The notes under the pieces were generated by a model. That model saw nothing but the letters and a program-made list of their open reading frames with translations, had not been told where the DNA came from and ran no database searches. The translations under genes and the position numbers were made by a program. A stretch of DNA of 58,081 nucleotides, taken from contig NZ_JABDHQ010000015.1 of the NCBI RefSeq assembly GCF_018709685.1, forward strand, positions 1 through 58,081, in the 5' to 3' direction. Source of the DNA: Akkermansia muciniphila (lineage in GTDB: Bacteria; Verrucomicrobiota; Verrucomicrobiia; Verrucomicrobiales; Akkermansiaceae). Shown one piece after another: positions 1 through 7,524 of this stretch (position 1 is the stretch's first letter; each line of letters opens with the position of its first letter).

Positions 1-1074
1 TGGAAGTGCCTGGTTGTACCGTCCCTGACTCTCGTACAGTCCTGCCAGATTGTTGTAGCTGGTAGCGGTGTCCGGATGCTCCTCGCCGAGCGTCTTCTGC
101 CGGATTTGGAGCGCTTGTTGATAGAGTGGAAGTGCCTCGTCGTACCGTCCCTGGCTCTTGTACAGTCCTGCCAGATTGTTGTAGCTGGTAGCGGTGTCCG
201 GATGCTCCTCGCCGAGCGTCTTCTGCCAGATTTGAAGCGCCTGTTGATAGAGTGGAAGTGCCTGGTCGTACCGTCCCTGGCTCTTGTACAGTCCTGCCAG
301 ATTGTTGTAGCTGGTAGCGGTGTCCGGATGCTCCTCGCCGAGCGTCTTCTGCCGGATTTGGAGCGCTTGTTGATAGAGTGGAAGTGCCTGGTCGTACCGT
401 CCCTGGCTCTTGTACAGTCCTGCCAGATTGTTGTAGCTGGTAGCGGTGTCCGGATGCTCCTCGCCGAGCGTCTTCTGGAGAATTTGAAGCGCCTGTTGAT
501 AGAGTGGAAGTGCCTGGTTGTACCGTCCCTGGCTTGCGTACAGTCCTGCCAGATTGTTGTAGCTGTTAGCGGTGTCCGGATGCTCCTCGCCGAGCGTCTT
601 CTGCCGGATTTGAAGGGCCTGTTGATAGAGGGGGAGCGCTTCGCCGTACCGTCCCTGGCTTGCGTACAGTCCTGCCAGATTGTTGTAGCTGTTAGCGGTG
701 TCCGGATGCTCCTCGCCGAGCGTCTTCTGCCGGGTTTGGAGCGCCTGTTGATAGAGTGGAAGTGCCTGGTCGTACCGTCCCTGACTCTCGTACAGTCCTG
801 CCAGATTGTTGTAGCTGTTAGCGGTGTCCGGATGCTCCTCGCCGAGCGTCTTCTGCCGGATTTGGAGCGCCTGTTGATAGAGTGGGAGCGCCTCGTCGTA
901 CCGTCCCTGGCTCTTGTACAGTCCTGCCAGATTGTTGTAGCTGGTAGCGGTGTCCGGATGCTCCTCGCCGAGCGTCTTCTGGAGAATTTGAAGGGCCTGT
1001 TGATAGAGGGGGAGCGCCTCGTCGTACCGTCCCTGGCTTGCGTACAGGAAAGCCAGATTGTTGTAGCTGGTAGC
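1..1074 (-). repeat. Tandem 126-bp TPR-coding repeats
   Basis: Eight complete units and one partial unit of 126 bp are visible. Marker 'gatgctcctcgccgag' recurs at about 77, 203, 329, 455, 581, 707, 833 and 959. Units are nearly identical at the DNA level. Differences cluster at a few codons: T/N before SYNN, A/K/E after LY, D/N/G then E/Q before ALPLY, and I/T plus L/R/W before QKT. The array continues past the left edge. Confidence 0.97.
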
Positions 1075-2478
1075 CGTACTTATGTGATTTTCTCCGTACT
1101 TATTGATATCTATATCCAATATTCGTTTGCACAATATTTCCGCTTTTGAATAGGAACCTGTATATTGAAGCAAATAAGCTATCTCTTTTAAGAAAGCAAT
1201 TTCCGATGGCGTATCATTTAAACAGATTCTTTCCGCGATTGATTCTGCAAGGGGCAAATATTGCTGGCATTCAAGAGGAGAACCATGATCAGGAATGGTT
1301 AAATTCTCCCGACATCCCTCAAGAAGGCCTTCATGCTGTCCCAATTTGGGTTTCCGGGCGTCCCGGATGAATTGGGAGAACACGGGATGCATCTGGTAAC
1401 AGTACCGTTCTTCGTCTCGAAACCATCCTTTTATGCGCTGCAACCATCCTTTTTCATATAATTTAAAAAAGGGATTGGGAGGGGCCGTGTCTCCAGCATC
1501 CGACAACAGCCATGCTTCGCAGGTATTGTCAGGCAATGGCATATACGGGAACAGGGAAAACGCTTCCAGGATATTGACTTCCCCTTTGCTCATGTTCCCC
1601 AGGGAAAACAATTTTTCATAAGCTTCCTGGATGACGACGGTTTCACCGTCATCCTCAAAGGTGAGACGGAATTGGCAATTTTCCAGTTCGTGTCTTAATT
1701 TACGGGGAGACCATCCGTGGCAGTAGGCCGTTCTGGCCAGCAGTTCCACAGTCAGCGTATGGTTGGCCGCCAGTTGCTTAATGATATAGTCCAAGTCCGA
1801 TTCCTCTTCCAAAGTGCGTTCTTCCGTGATGCTCCGGTAGATGTGGCGGCAGTTTTCCAGGGGAAGAACTCCGATCATGATGGGTTTAAAGACTGTTTGC
1901 ATGAAGGATGCCCTCCGGGATGTCAGAATGACAGTACCCGGAATTTCTCCCAACCGCTTTAGTCCTGGATCCTCTTTTGAAGTCCGGTTGACGTTGTCCA
2001 CGAACAGGAGCAGTTTCCCTTGGGATGCCAGATGTTCCAGTTCCCGCCATGCGGCTTCCTGGTTGTATTCCGGTTGTCCCTGTTTTTCAAACTTGAGGCA
2101 GGTGACTAGGCTGCTGTCCATGTCACCGTCATATTCCACGTAGCCGATGTGTTGGAAAGGAACAGCTTTATTGCTGGCATGCCTGGTGATGTATTCTTCA
2201 CACAGCTTGAGGCAAAGATGGGTTTTTCCGATGCCTCCCATGCCGCTAACCAGCACGGCCTTGTTTCCTTCATTAATGAGCTGGCGTAAAATCTCCAGTT
2301 CTTCCTCCCGTCCGGTGAAGTAGGACACCGGTTTGATGCCGGCCCGGTGTGTGACGATAAAGTCTCGTGGTTTGTCACGGGAAATGACCACGGTGGTGTG
2401 CTGGTCGCCCCCTATGTAGTTTCCTTCGATGGAGACTTCTCGCAACGTGTTCCGAATATGGTTTTCTTCCCTAGTCAT
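1..2478 (-). CDS. NB-ARC/TPR STAND (NLR-like) protein, 3' end outside window
   Basis: The gene reads leftwards from ATG 2478 and stays open to position 1, so 826 codons are visible and the C-terminus is missing. Residues 79-86 form a P-loop (GMGGIGKT). A Walker B-like LLLFVD ends at D161 and an ILTSR sensor motif follows near residue 185, the order seen in NB-ARC STAND ATPases. Residues ~230-465 look like the winged-helix/linker region. From ~469 onward there are 42-residue kinesin-light-chain-type TPRs (TSYNNLAGLY..QGRY..ALPLYQQAL). The N-terminus carries EVSIEGNYIGGDQ, which is also found in the upstream TIR protein. The start overlaps the TIR stop as ATGA. By family knowledge this is a ligand-triggered oligomerising switch, and here probably the sensor of a defence or conflict system. 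The trigger cannot be read from sequence. Confidence 0.9.
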   Translation of the reverse strand, partial: MTREENHIRNTLREVSIEGNYIGGDQHTTVVISRDKPRDFIVTHRAGIKPVSYFTGREEELEILRQLINEGNKAVLVSGMGGIGKTHLCLKLCEEYITRHASNKAVPFQHIGYVEYDGDMDSSLVTCLKFEKQGQPEYNQEAAWRELEHLASQGKLLLFVDNVNRTSKEDPGLKRLGEIPGTVILTSRRASFMQTVFKPIMIGVLPLENCRHIYRSITEERTLEEESDLDYIIKQLAANHTLTVELLARTAYCHGWSPRKLRHELENCQFRLTFEDDGETVVIQEAYEKLFSLGNMSKGEVNILEAFSLFPYMPLPDNTCEAWLLSDAGDTAPPNPFFKLYEKGWLQRIKGWFRDEERYCYQMHPVFSQFIRDARKPKLGQHEGLLEGCRENLTIPDHGSPLECQQYLPLAESIAERICLNDTPSEIAFLKEIAYLLQYTGSYSKAEILCKRILDIDINKYGENHISTATSYNNLAFLYASQGRYDEALPLYQQALQILQKTLGEEHPDTATSYNNLAGLYKSQGRYDEALPLYQQALQIRQKTLGEEHPDTANSYNNLAGLYESQGRYDQALPLYQQALQTRQKTLGEEHPDTANSYNNLAGLYASQGRYGEALPLYQQALQIRQKTLGEEHPDTANSYNNLAGLYASQGRYNQALPLYQQALQILQKTLGEEHPDTATSYNNLAGLYKSQGRYDQALPLYQQALQIRQKTLGEEHPDTATSYNNLAGLYKSQGRYDQALPLYQQALQIWQKTLGEEHPDTATSYNNLAGLYKSQGRYDEALPLYQQALQIRQKTLGEEHPDTATSYNNLAGLYESQGRYNQALP

Positions 2479-3137
2479 GCCAGCCTCCTTTCCTTAAGGA
2501 AGGACTCAATGCGTTCCACAGTGTCTGCAAGGTCGGGATTGTTCATGTCTGCTACCGTAGCCAGGAATTCTCCCATGGATTCACCTATTCTTCTGATATG
2601 CCGCAGATCTTGAGCAAGTTCGGCTTTGTTTTCTTCGTTCTGTATGCTTCGAACTCTTTCATCCAGCTTACGGTATTCTTCTTCCCAGTAGGAGATATAG
2701 GCTGCCTTTCCTGCCGGCTGGTAGATGCTAGGTTCCAGTACAGCGGGAAATATTCTTTCCCGGTAAGATATTTCTTTCATGATTTCCAGCACTTCATACA
2801 TGCAGTTGCGGGATTTCAAGTAGGCGTCGCTGACCAGCAGCACAGCAATATCCTGTTCACGGATAGTGTCCATGAATGCCCGAATACTTTTCCATGGCCC
2901 GATATCCCGGATGTCCCTTTTGACCAACATGCCAAGAACGGTCAGTTCCTGCTCTAAACGGTCTGCTTCTTCCTTGTTGTTCCGGCAATAGGAAAGAAAA
3001 ATGGTTGGTTCGTCGGTACTGTTTTCCTGTTGAGCAGAGTGGATAGAAGAATCGGTCCCCCGGTGAATCTGATTGCCGCCGACGTAGTTTCCACCAATCG
3101 TGACATTCTGAAAATGGTTATGAATGTGATCTCCCAT
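2475..3137 (-). CDS. TIR-domain effector protein
   Basis: This 220-residue protein has a short N-terminal segment (about residues 9-23, FQNVTIGGNYVGGNQ), a polar linker, and a TIR domain from about residue 45. The TIR domain opens with TIFLSYCRNNKEEADRLEQE, continues with IREQDIAVLLVSDAYLKS, and has NCMYEVLEI with E115 at the place of the NADase glutamate. Bacterial TIR domains typically hydrolyse or cyclise NAD+. The stop overlaps the NLR start by 4 bases (ATGA), so the two are very likely coupled. The N-terminal motif matches that of the NLR protein, suggesting homotypic recruitment. The enzymatic role is inference from the fold and the conserved Glu. Confidence 0.88.
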   Translation of the reverse strand: MGDHIHNHFQNVTIGGNYVGGNQIHRGTDSSIHSAQQENSTDEPTIFLSYCRNNKEEADRLEQELTVLGMLVKRDIRDIGPWKSIRAFMDTIREQDIAVLLVSDAYLKSRNCMYEVLEIMKEISYRERIFPAVLEPSIYQPAGKAAYISYWEEEYRKLDERVRSIQNEENKAELAQDLRHIRRIGESMGEFLATVADMNNPDLADTVERIESFLKERRLA

Positions 3138-3535
3138 GCGTATATGACTATCTTTTGATTAATTGATAATCTATGGCATGAGACAAAAATATGCAATGAA
3201 ATATTAGGTTGTTCCTATGAGAAGAGGCTATGGATCGGGAATTATTCCCTGAATCGTGGAATCCTCCCGGATTTGAAAATGACCTTGCTTTTCTTAAGAA
3301 AAATTCCCTTGTGGTTTACAGGATGAAAAAAGTATATGGGAAGAATTTTTTCTTATCTCAGGGAATTTGTCAGTAAAGACTGTTTCTTTCCTCTTCAATA
3401 TTTTTCACCTCTGCATATCCTGGAGGAGAGCAGTGTCTTTTCCTCTTGCCGTGCTCAGTCTCTTTTGCCAGAAAAGGCAATTTTTGGCCGGGATGCAACC
3501 GTAAGAGAGTCCATCCGGGGCCAGTACCCACGGTT
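3138..3535. other. AT-rich intergenic stretch
   Basis: Apart from the candidate promoter near 3170-3196, I see no convincing gene, tRNA or strong hairpin here. It is markedly AT-richer than the housekeeping region to its right and marks the edge of the compositional island holding the TIR-NLR cassette. No integrase or direct repeat is visible. Confidence 0.5.
3168..3196 (-). promoter_or_regulatory. Candidate promoter of the TIR-NLR operon
   Basis: On the minus strand TTGCAT (3196-3191) and TAGATT (3173-3168) are separated by 17 bases, with the TIR ATG 30 bases downstream. The same TTGCA-N17-TAG arrangement precedes acpP at 49166-49194. The matches to sigma-70 hexamers are partial. Confidence 0.45.
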
Positions 3536-4099
3536 TTACAGGCCTGTATAGCACATCTGCTCCTTGAGCTGGGCCACCTGGAGGTCTTCTCCCAGGTATT
3601 CCCCGATGCAATAGCCGAAGAGCATGGCGGCTCCGGGGCCGTTGGCGGTGAGCATGTTGCCGTCCAGAACCACGTTTTCATCCTTGACGATGTGGGCTCC
3701 GGCTTCGTTGAGTTCCCGGTAGACGTCCTGGGCCGGGTAGGCCGTGACATTCTTGTCCTTGACCAGGCCGGCTTTCGCCAGGACGATGGGGGCGGCGCAG
3801 ATGGCGGCCACCAGCTTGCCCGCGGCATGCATTTTTTTGACCAGATGGATGACTTCCGGCGTGTCCCGGAGCACCCAGGCGCCTGCGCCGCCGGGCAGGA
3901 TCAGGGCGTCCAGCTTGTCCGCGTGGAGCTTGTCCAGCATGGTGTCCGTGGTGACGGTCACGTCATGGGTGCTGACTACCTTGTCAGACTGCACGCCGGC
4001 CAGCTGCACGTCAAAGTTCAGGCGGCGCAGGATGTCCAGCGGGGCCATGAGTTCTATTTCTTCAAATCCGGGGGCGGCAAGAATGGCGACTTTTTTCAT
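3536..4099 (-). CDS. DJ-1/PfpI family protein
   Basis: The protein is 187 residues from the chosen start MKKVAILAAPGFEEIE. An in-frame ATG 12 codons upstream (4135) is possible, but the first beta strand of the family begins at MKKVAIL. PGFEEIE supplies the conserved glutamate and VAAICAAPIVLAKAG the nucleophile-elbow cysteine of DJ-1/YajL. ALILPGGAGA is the glycine-rich loop. The family includes glyoxalase III/deglycase-like and chaperone-like proteins, and the true substrate is disputed even in well-studied members. It is the last gene of a leftward run starting at the cyclophilin gene, 63 bases after the E2-like gene. Cytoplasmic; no signal peptide. Confidence 0.9.
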   Translation of the reverse strand: MKKVAILAAPGFEEIELMAPLDILRRLNFDVQLAGVQSDKVVSTHDVTVTTDTMLDKLHADKLDALILPGGAGAWVLRDTPEVIHLVKKMHAAGKLVAAICAAPIVLAKAGLVKDKNVTAYPAQDVYRELNEAGAHIVKDENVVLDGNMLTANGPGAAMLFGYCIGEYLGEDLQVAQLKEQMCYTGL

Positions 4100-4162
4100 G
4101 GTTAATGAGACAAGAGGAGGGAATGGAACGTTCAAGGAAAAGGGGGCAGGATGCCGGCAGCC

Positions 4163-5203
4163 CTACAGGAGAAGCAGGACCGGATTTTCCAGCAGGGTCT
4201 TGAATTCTGCGGCGATCTTGGACGCCTTGCATTCCGGCAGGATGTTGGCGTTCACGTACAGCGTGACGGGAAGGATGAGCTTGGAGACGGGGCGCCCCGC
4301 TTCTATGCCCGTCTTGGGCGTGGTGCCGCCGATGCTGATGATGCTGTGGGGCATTTCCGGGAGCACGGTGCGTTGGGCTTCCACGTTCACGCCGCTGTCG
4401 CAGAGCAGGATGTTCGGGGAAATGCTGCCCGTGGGGGGCGGTCCTGCGGCAGGGGCGGCCAGCCGTTCCATGGCGATGTTGTAAATCGTTTTGCCCGAGG
4501 CATTTTCAATGAAGACGTATTTTTCTCCCTTGTCCAGCACCATGAGCAGTTCCGCTGCGGCGTCTCCCGCCAGCCATTCCGGCTCACTGATGCATGCTTT
4601 CACCGCGGCGCGCACCACGTAGTCAAAGAGGCTGTAGCGGCCGCCGATGAGTTTTTCACACTGGACGGCGATGGGCGTGCTGATGGCGGCCAAATAGGCC
4701 ATATTGGCCTCCAGGGAGTACAGGTAGAAGTTGTCCACGCGTGTGGCGTGGCGCGTATCCCTGGGTGCCAGCGGGGTCTGCACCCGGCGGGCCGGGCCGC
4801 TTGCGGGGCGTATGGCGGCGCGCACGTCCACGGCCATGATTTTGCCGTGCGGGCCGGTGCCTTTCAGGGTACCGGGATTCAGCCCTGCTTCCGCGGCCAG
4901 TTTGGCGGCCAGCGGACTGCATTTGACGGGAGGGCACGGCGGGCAGTCGCAGGAGGCCGCGCCGAATTCCGACTGAAGCAGCGCAATGGGCGCGCCCACG
5001 GCGGCGGAACCGCCTTCCGGCACCAGGATTTCCGTCAGGGTTCCGTCCTCGCATGCCTGGAGTTCCACGTGGGCCTTATCCGTCTCAATGTCGGCCAGGT
5101 GGTCGCCGACTTCTACGAAGTCTCCTATCTTTTTGACCCATCTCAGGACGATGCCTTCATGCATGGAGTCGGACAGGCGGGGCATTTCAATGGTAATAGC
5201 CAT
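4163..5203 (-). CDS. Lipoyl-domain dihydrolipoamide acyltransferase (E2)-like protein lacking the catalytic His/Asp
   Basis: The 346-residue protein starts at MAITIEMPRLSDSM. Residues 1-77 are a lipoyl domain with ETDKA placing the lipoyl lysine at K43. A linker and an E3-binding-type segment (LAAKLAAEAGLNPGTLKGTG) follow, then a domain with the E2 acyltransferase layout ending in FKTLLENPVLLLL. Where E2 enzymes have DHRVVDG, this protein reads NANILPE, so the catalytic His aligns with A319 and the Asp with P323. No E1 or E3 gene adjoins it; nagA lies 85 bases upstream. It is either a structural or regulatory lipoyl carrier of a 2-oxoacid dehydrogenase complex, or an acyltransferase that has lost activity. 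Confidence 0.82.
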   Translation of the reverse strand: MAITIEMPRLSDSMHEGIVLRWVKKIGDFVEVGDHLADIETDKAHVELQACEDGTLTEILVPEGGSAAVGAPIALLQSEFGAASCDCPPCPPVKCSPLAAKLAAEAGLNPGTLKGTGPHGKIMAVDVRAAIRPASGPARRVQTPLAPRDTRHATRVDNFYLYSLEANMAYLAAISTPIAVQCEKLIGGRYSLFDYVVRAAVKACISEPEWLAGDAAAELLMVLDKGEKYVFIENASGKTIYNIAMERLAAPAAGPPPTGSISPNILLCDSGVNVEAQRTVLPEMPHSIISIGGTTPKTGIEAGRPVSKLILPVTLYVNANILPECKASKIAAEFKTLLENPVLLLL

Positions 5204-5288
5204 GGAGGTGAATGTTGAACGTTGGAATACGGTAAGGGGGGATGGCGCGCCGGAGGGGTTCCGCCCCGTCCGGCGCGCGGCTGCGCGG

Positions 5289-6437
5289 TTACGCGCTGTA
5301 TTTTTCCACGCCGTCGATGAACACCCGGGAGGTATTGAAGTCATCGTCCAGCAGAACCATGTCAGCGGTGAAGCCGGGGGCGATCTTGCCCAGGCCTTCC
5401 AGGCCCAGGGACTGCGCCTGGTTCCAGGAGGTGGCCTTCACCAGCTCGCTGAGGGGCTTGCCGGTCAGGCGGTGCACGTTTTTCAGGCCGTGGGCGTATT
5501 TGAGGGTGCTGCCGGCCAGGGCGCCGGATTCCTGAAGGCGCGCCACGCCGTCTTTCACGATGATGGGCAGGCCGCCCAGGTCCCCGGGGCCGTCCGGCAT
5601 CCAGGAGCAGGCCAGGGAGTCCGTAATCATCATCATCTGGTCCGTTTCCTTGTTCTTGAACACGGTCTTGAGCATGTCCGCGCAGAGGTGGATGGTGTCG
5701 CAGATGATTTCAATCTTGATTTCCCTGTCCAGCAGGCCGGAGCCCACCAGGCCGATTTCACGGTGGTGCAGGGGAGACATCTGGTTGCAGTAGTGGGTCA
5801 GGTGCACGAGACCCGCGGATTTGGCCTTGTTGAAGTCCGCATGGGTGGCGGCGCTGTGGCCCGCGGAGCAGCGGATGCCGTTGGCGGTGGCCTTTTCAAT
5901 GAATTCCACGGCTCCGGGCATTTCCGGCGCCAGGGAGACCAGCAGAACCTTGGCAATGGAGTCTAGGTTGGCTACTTCATCATAATCCGGCTGGCGCACG
6001 AAGGCGGGGTTCTGGGCGCCGCAGCACTTGGGATTGATGAACGGCCCTTCCAGGTGGATGCCGGGCGTCTTGGCGAACTCCTGATTCTTCATGTATTCCG
6101 CCACGGAGGCGCACACGTCTTCCAGTACCTTGGGAGACAGCGTGAGCGTGGTGGGCAGCCAGGAGGTGACGCCTTCCTTCATCTTGCATTCCGCAATGGT
6201 GCGGAGGCTTTCCAGCTTGGCGTCACAGGTGTCGCAACCGCCGGCGCCGTGGCTGTGGATGTCAATAAAACCGGGAAGGAGCATCTTCCCTTCCGCGTCC
6301 ACCACCTTGTCTGCGGCGGGGAGCTCGCTCCCGGCGGGGTAGACGGCGGTGATGGTCTTGCCTTCGATTTCCACGGCAGCCCCGGGCAGGTCAATGCCGG
6401 GGGAGATGATGCGTGCGTTTTTAATGAGTGTTTTCAT
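5289..6437 (-). CDS. nagA: N-acetylglucosamine-6-phosphate deacetylase
   Basis: This enzyme removes acetate from GlcNAc-6-phosphate in the cytoplasm, a central step after uptake of mucin- or chitin-derived GlcNAc. The 382-residue length is normal for NagA. The metal-binding HxH sits in LPGFIDIHSHGAGG, HLEGPFINPKCCGA is the substrate loop, HYCNQMSPLHHRE follows, and MMITDSLACSWMPDG carries the catalytic Asp. The start overlaps the stop of the small upstream gene as ATGA, and no Shine-Dalgarno is visible, so translational coupling is likely. It is followed after 85 bases by the E2-like gene. Confidence in the family is high. Confidence 0.96.
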   Translation of the reverse strand: MKTLIKNARIISPGIDLPGAAVEIEGKTITAVYPAGSELPAADKVVDAEGKMLLPGFIDIHSHGAGGCDTCDAKLESLRTIAECKMKEGVTSWLPTTLTLSPKVLEDVCASVAEYMKNQEFAKTPGIHLEGPFINPKCCGAQNPAFVRQPDYDEVANLDSIAKVLLVSLAPEMPGAVEFIEKATANGIRCSAGHSAATHADFNKAKSAGLVHLTHYCNQMSPLHHREIGLVGSGLLDREIKIEIICDTIHLCADMLKTVFKNKETDQMMMITDSLACSWMPDGPGDLGGLPIIVKDGVARLQESGALAGSTLKYAHGLKNVHRLTGKPLSELVKATSWNQAQSLGLEGLGKIAPGFTADMVLLDDDFNTSRVFIDGVEKYSA

Positions 6438-6748
6438 AAAATGGATGAATGGTTGATTAATGGAGTCCGTATAGCGGTTTGAATGGATGCGGAATTATTG
6501 TTGAGCCTGTTTTTGAAGATGGCAAACCATGACCACTTGCGGCAATGCGGACAACGCCCGAAGTTCCTTTTCCGTCCCGCTGACTTGCGGAGAATGCCGT
6601 ACTTGCCAAAGGGTTCTTCCATGCCGCAGTGGTTGCTGCGGATGATCCAGCCGGGCGCTCTCCGTTCCCATTTTTGCAGGTTCTCCGGCGTCGCTTCCAC
6701 TTCTTCCGGAGTGAAAACCTGCTCAAGGAACCGTTTGAGAATATTCAT
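6434..6748 (-). CDS. Small protein with Cys motif (possible zinc ribbon)
   Basis: The 104-residue protein starts at MNILKRFLEQVFTPEEVEAT; an upstream in-frame ATG at 6805 would overlap the cyclophilin gene. It has HC at 40-41 and CPHC at 66-69, separated by a basic stretch, which could bind a metal. The last base of its TGA stop overlaps the nagA ATG (ATGA), and it starts 27 bases after the cyclophilin stop, so it sits inside an operon. I do not recognise the family. The tight packing and the Cys pattern are the reasons to call it a gene. Confidence 0.62.
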   Translation of the reverse strand: MNILKRFLEQVFTPEEVEATPENLQKWERRAPGWIIRSNHCGMEEPFGKYGILRKSAGRKRNFGRCPHCRKWSWFAIFKNRLNNNSASIQTAIRTPLINHSSIL

Positions 6749-6774
6749 GCGGGGCTGGTACCGGTATGCCTGGT

Positions 6775-7368
6775 TTATTTGGCGGCGTCCAGCGTCTTGT
6801 TCCACTGGGCCACGCGGGCGGCTTCCGCCTTCAGCACGGCGGCCGCGGCGGTTTTGTCCAGAATACGGATGTCCTTGATCTTGTCTCCGCGGACGATGGA
6901 GTTGACGATGTTCTGGCCTTTCAGCACCTTGCCGAAGATGGTGTGGCGTCCGTCCAGGTGGGGCGTGGCGACGTGGGTGATGAAGAACTGGGAGCCGTTG
7001 GTGCCGGGGCCTGCGTTCGCCATGGAGAGCACGCCGGGGCCGTCATGCTTGAGGGACGGGGAAAACTCGTCTTCAAAGCTGTAGCCGGGACCGCCCATGC
7101 CCGTGCCGGTGGGGTCGCCGCCCTGGATCATGAAATCCGGAATCACGCGGTGGAATGTGATTCCCTTGTAGTAGCCCCTGTTGATGAGATTCAGGAAGTT
7201 GGCTACGGTAACGGGCGCCTTGGAGGGATAAAGCGCCAGTTCAATGTCACCCTTGGTGGTGGAGATGACGATGTTCACGTCCTTGAGGCCGGCAGTGGAG
7301 TCCGCAGCTGCGGAAAATCCCGCCAGAGCGCACAGGGAGCACAACAGAAGGGTAAGGTACTTTTTCAT
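6775..7368 (-). CDS. Secreted cyclophilin-type peptidyl-prolyl isomerase
   Basis: The protein is 197 residues from [20 protein letters not shown], a clear signal peptide ending near AAA. The cyclophilin core has [48 protein letters not shown] and [11 protein letters not shown], which include the catalytic Arg and the Phe/Gln/His pocket. It should speed prolyl isomerisation of exported proteins in the periplasm. A start 16 codons upstream is possible but would bury the signal peptide. It appears to head the leftward run that includes nagA. Confidence 0.93.
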   Translation of the reverse strand: MKKYLTLLLCSLCALAGFSAAADSTAGLKDVNIVISTTKGDIELALYPSKAPVTVANFLNLINRGYYKGITFHRVIPDFMIQGGDPTGTGMGGPGYSFEDEFSPSLKHDGPGVLSMANAGPGTNGSQFFITHVATPHLDGRHTIFGKVLKGQNIVNSIVRGDKIKDIRILDKTAAAAVLKAEAARVAQWNKTLDAAK

Positions 7369-7524
7369 GGCTTCTTGTTTCCCCTCTATGTTGCCTGAAG
7401 AAAAGCGGGTTTGCAAGTAAATCGCGCGCCCTGACGGGAGAATGGCGCGGGTCGCCGCCTTCCGGGAAAGAATTTTTCCTGAAAGAAGCCTGCCTGAAGA
7501 TTACTCCCTGATAACCAGCAGATT

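Noticed and set aside
1-1074. Regular repeats resembling a CRISPR array
   Set aside because: The units are 126 bp with no unique spacers, are in frame and encode TPR motifs. No cas gene is present.
76-1149. A long repetitive plus-strand reading frame of about 350 codons in the repeat region
   Set aside because: It is the complement of the TPR array; the minus-strand frame has a recognised domain and continuous coding with the NB-ARC protein, while the plus-strand product is only an artefact of the 126-bp period.
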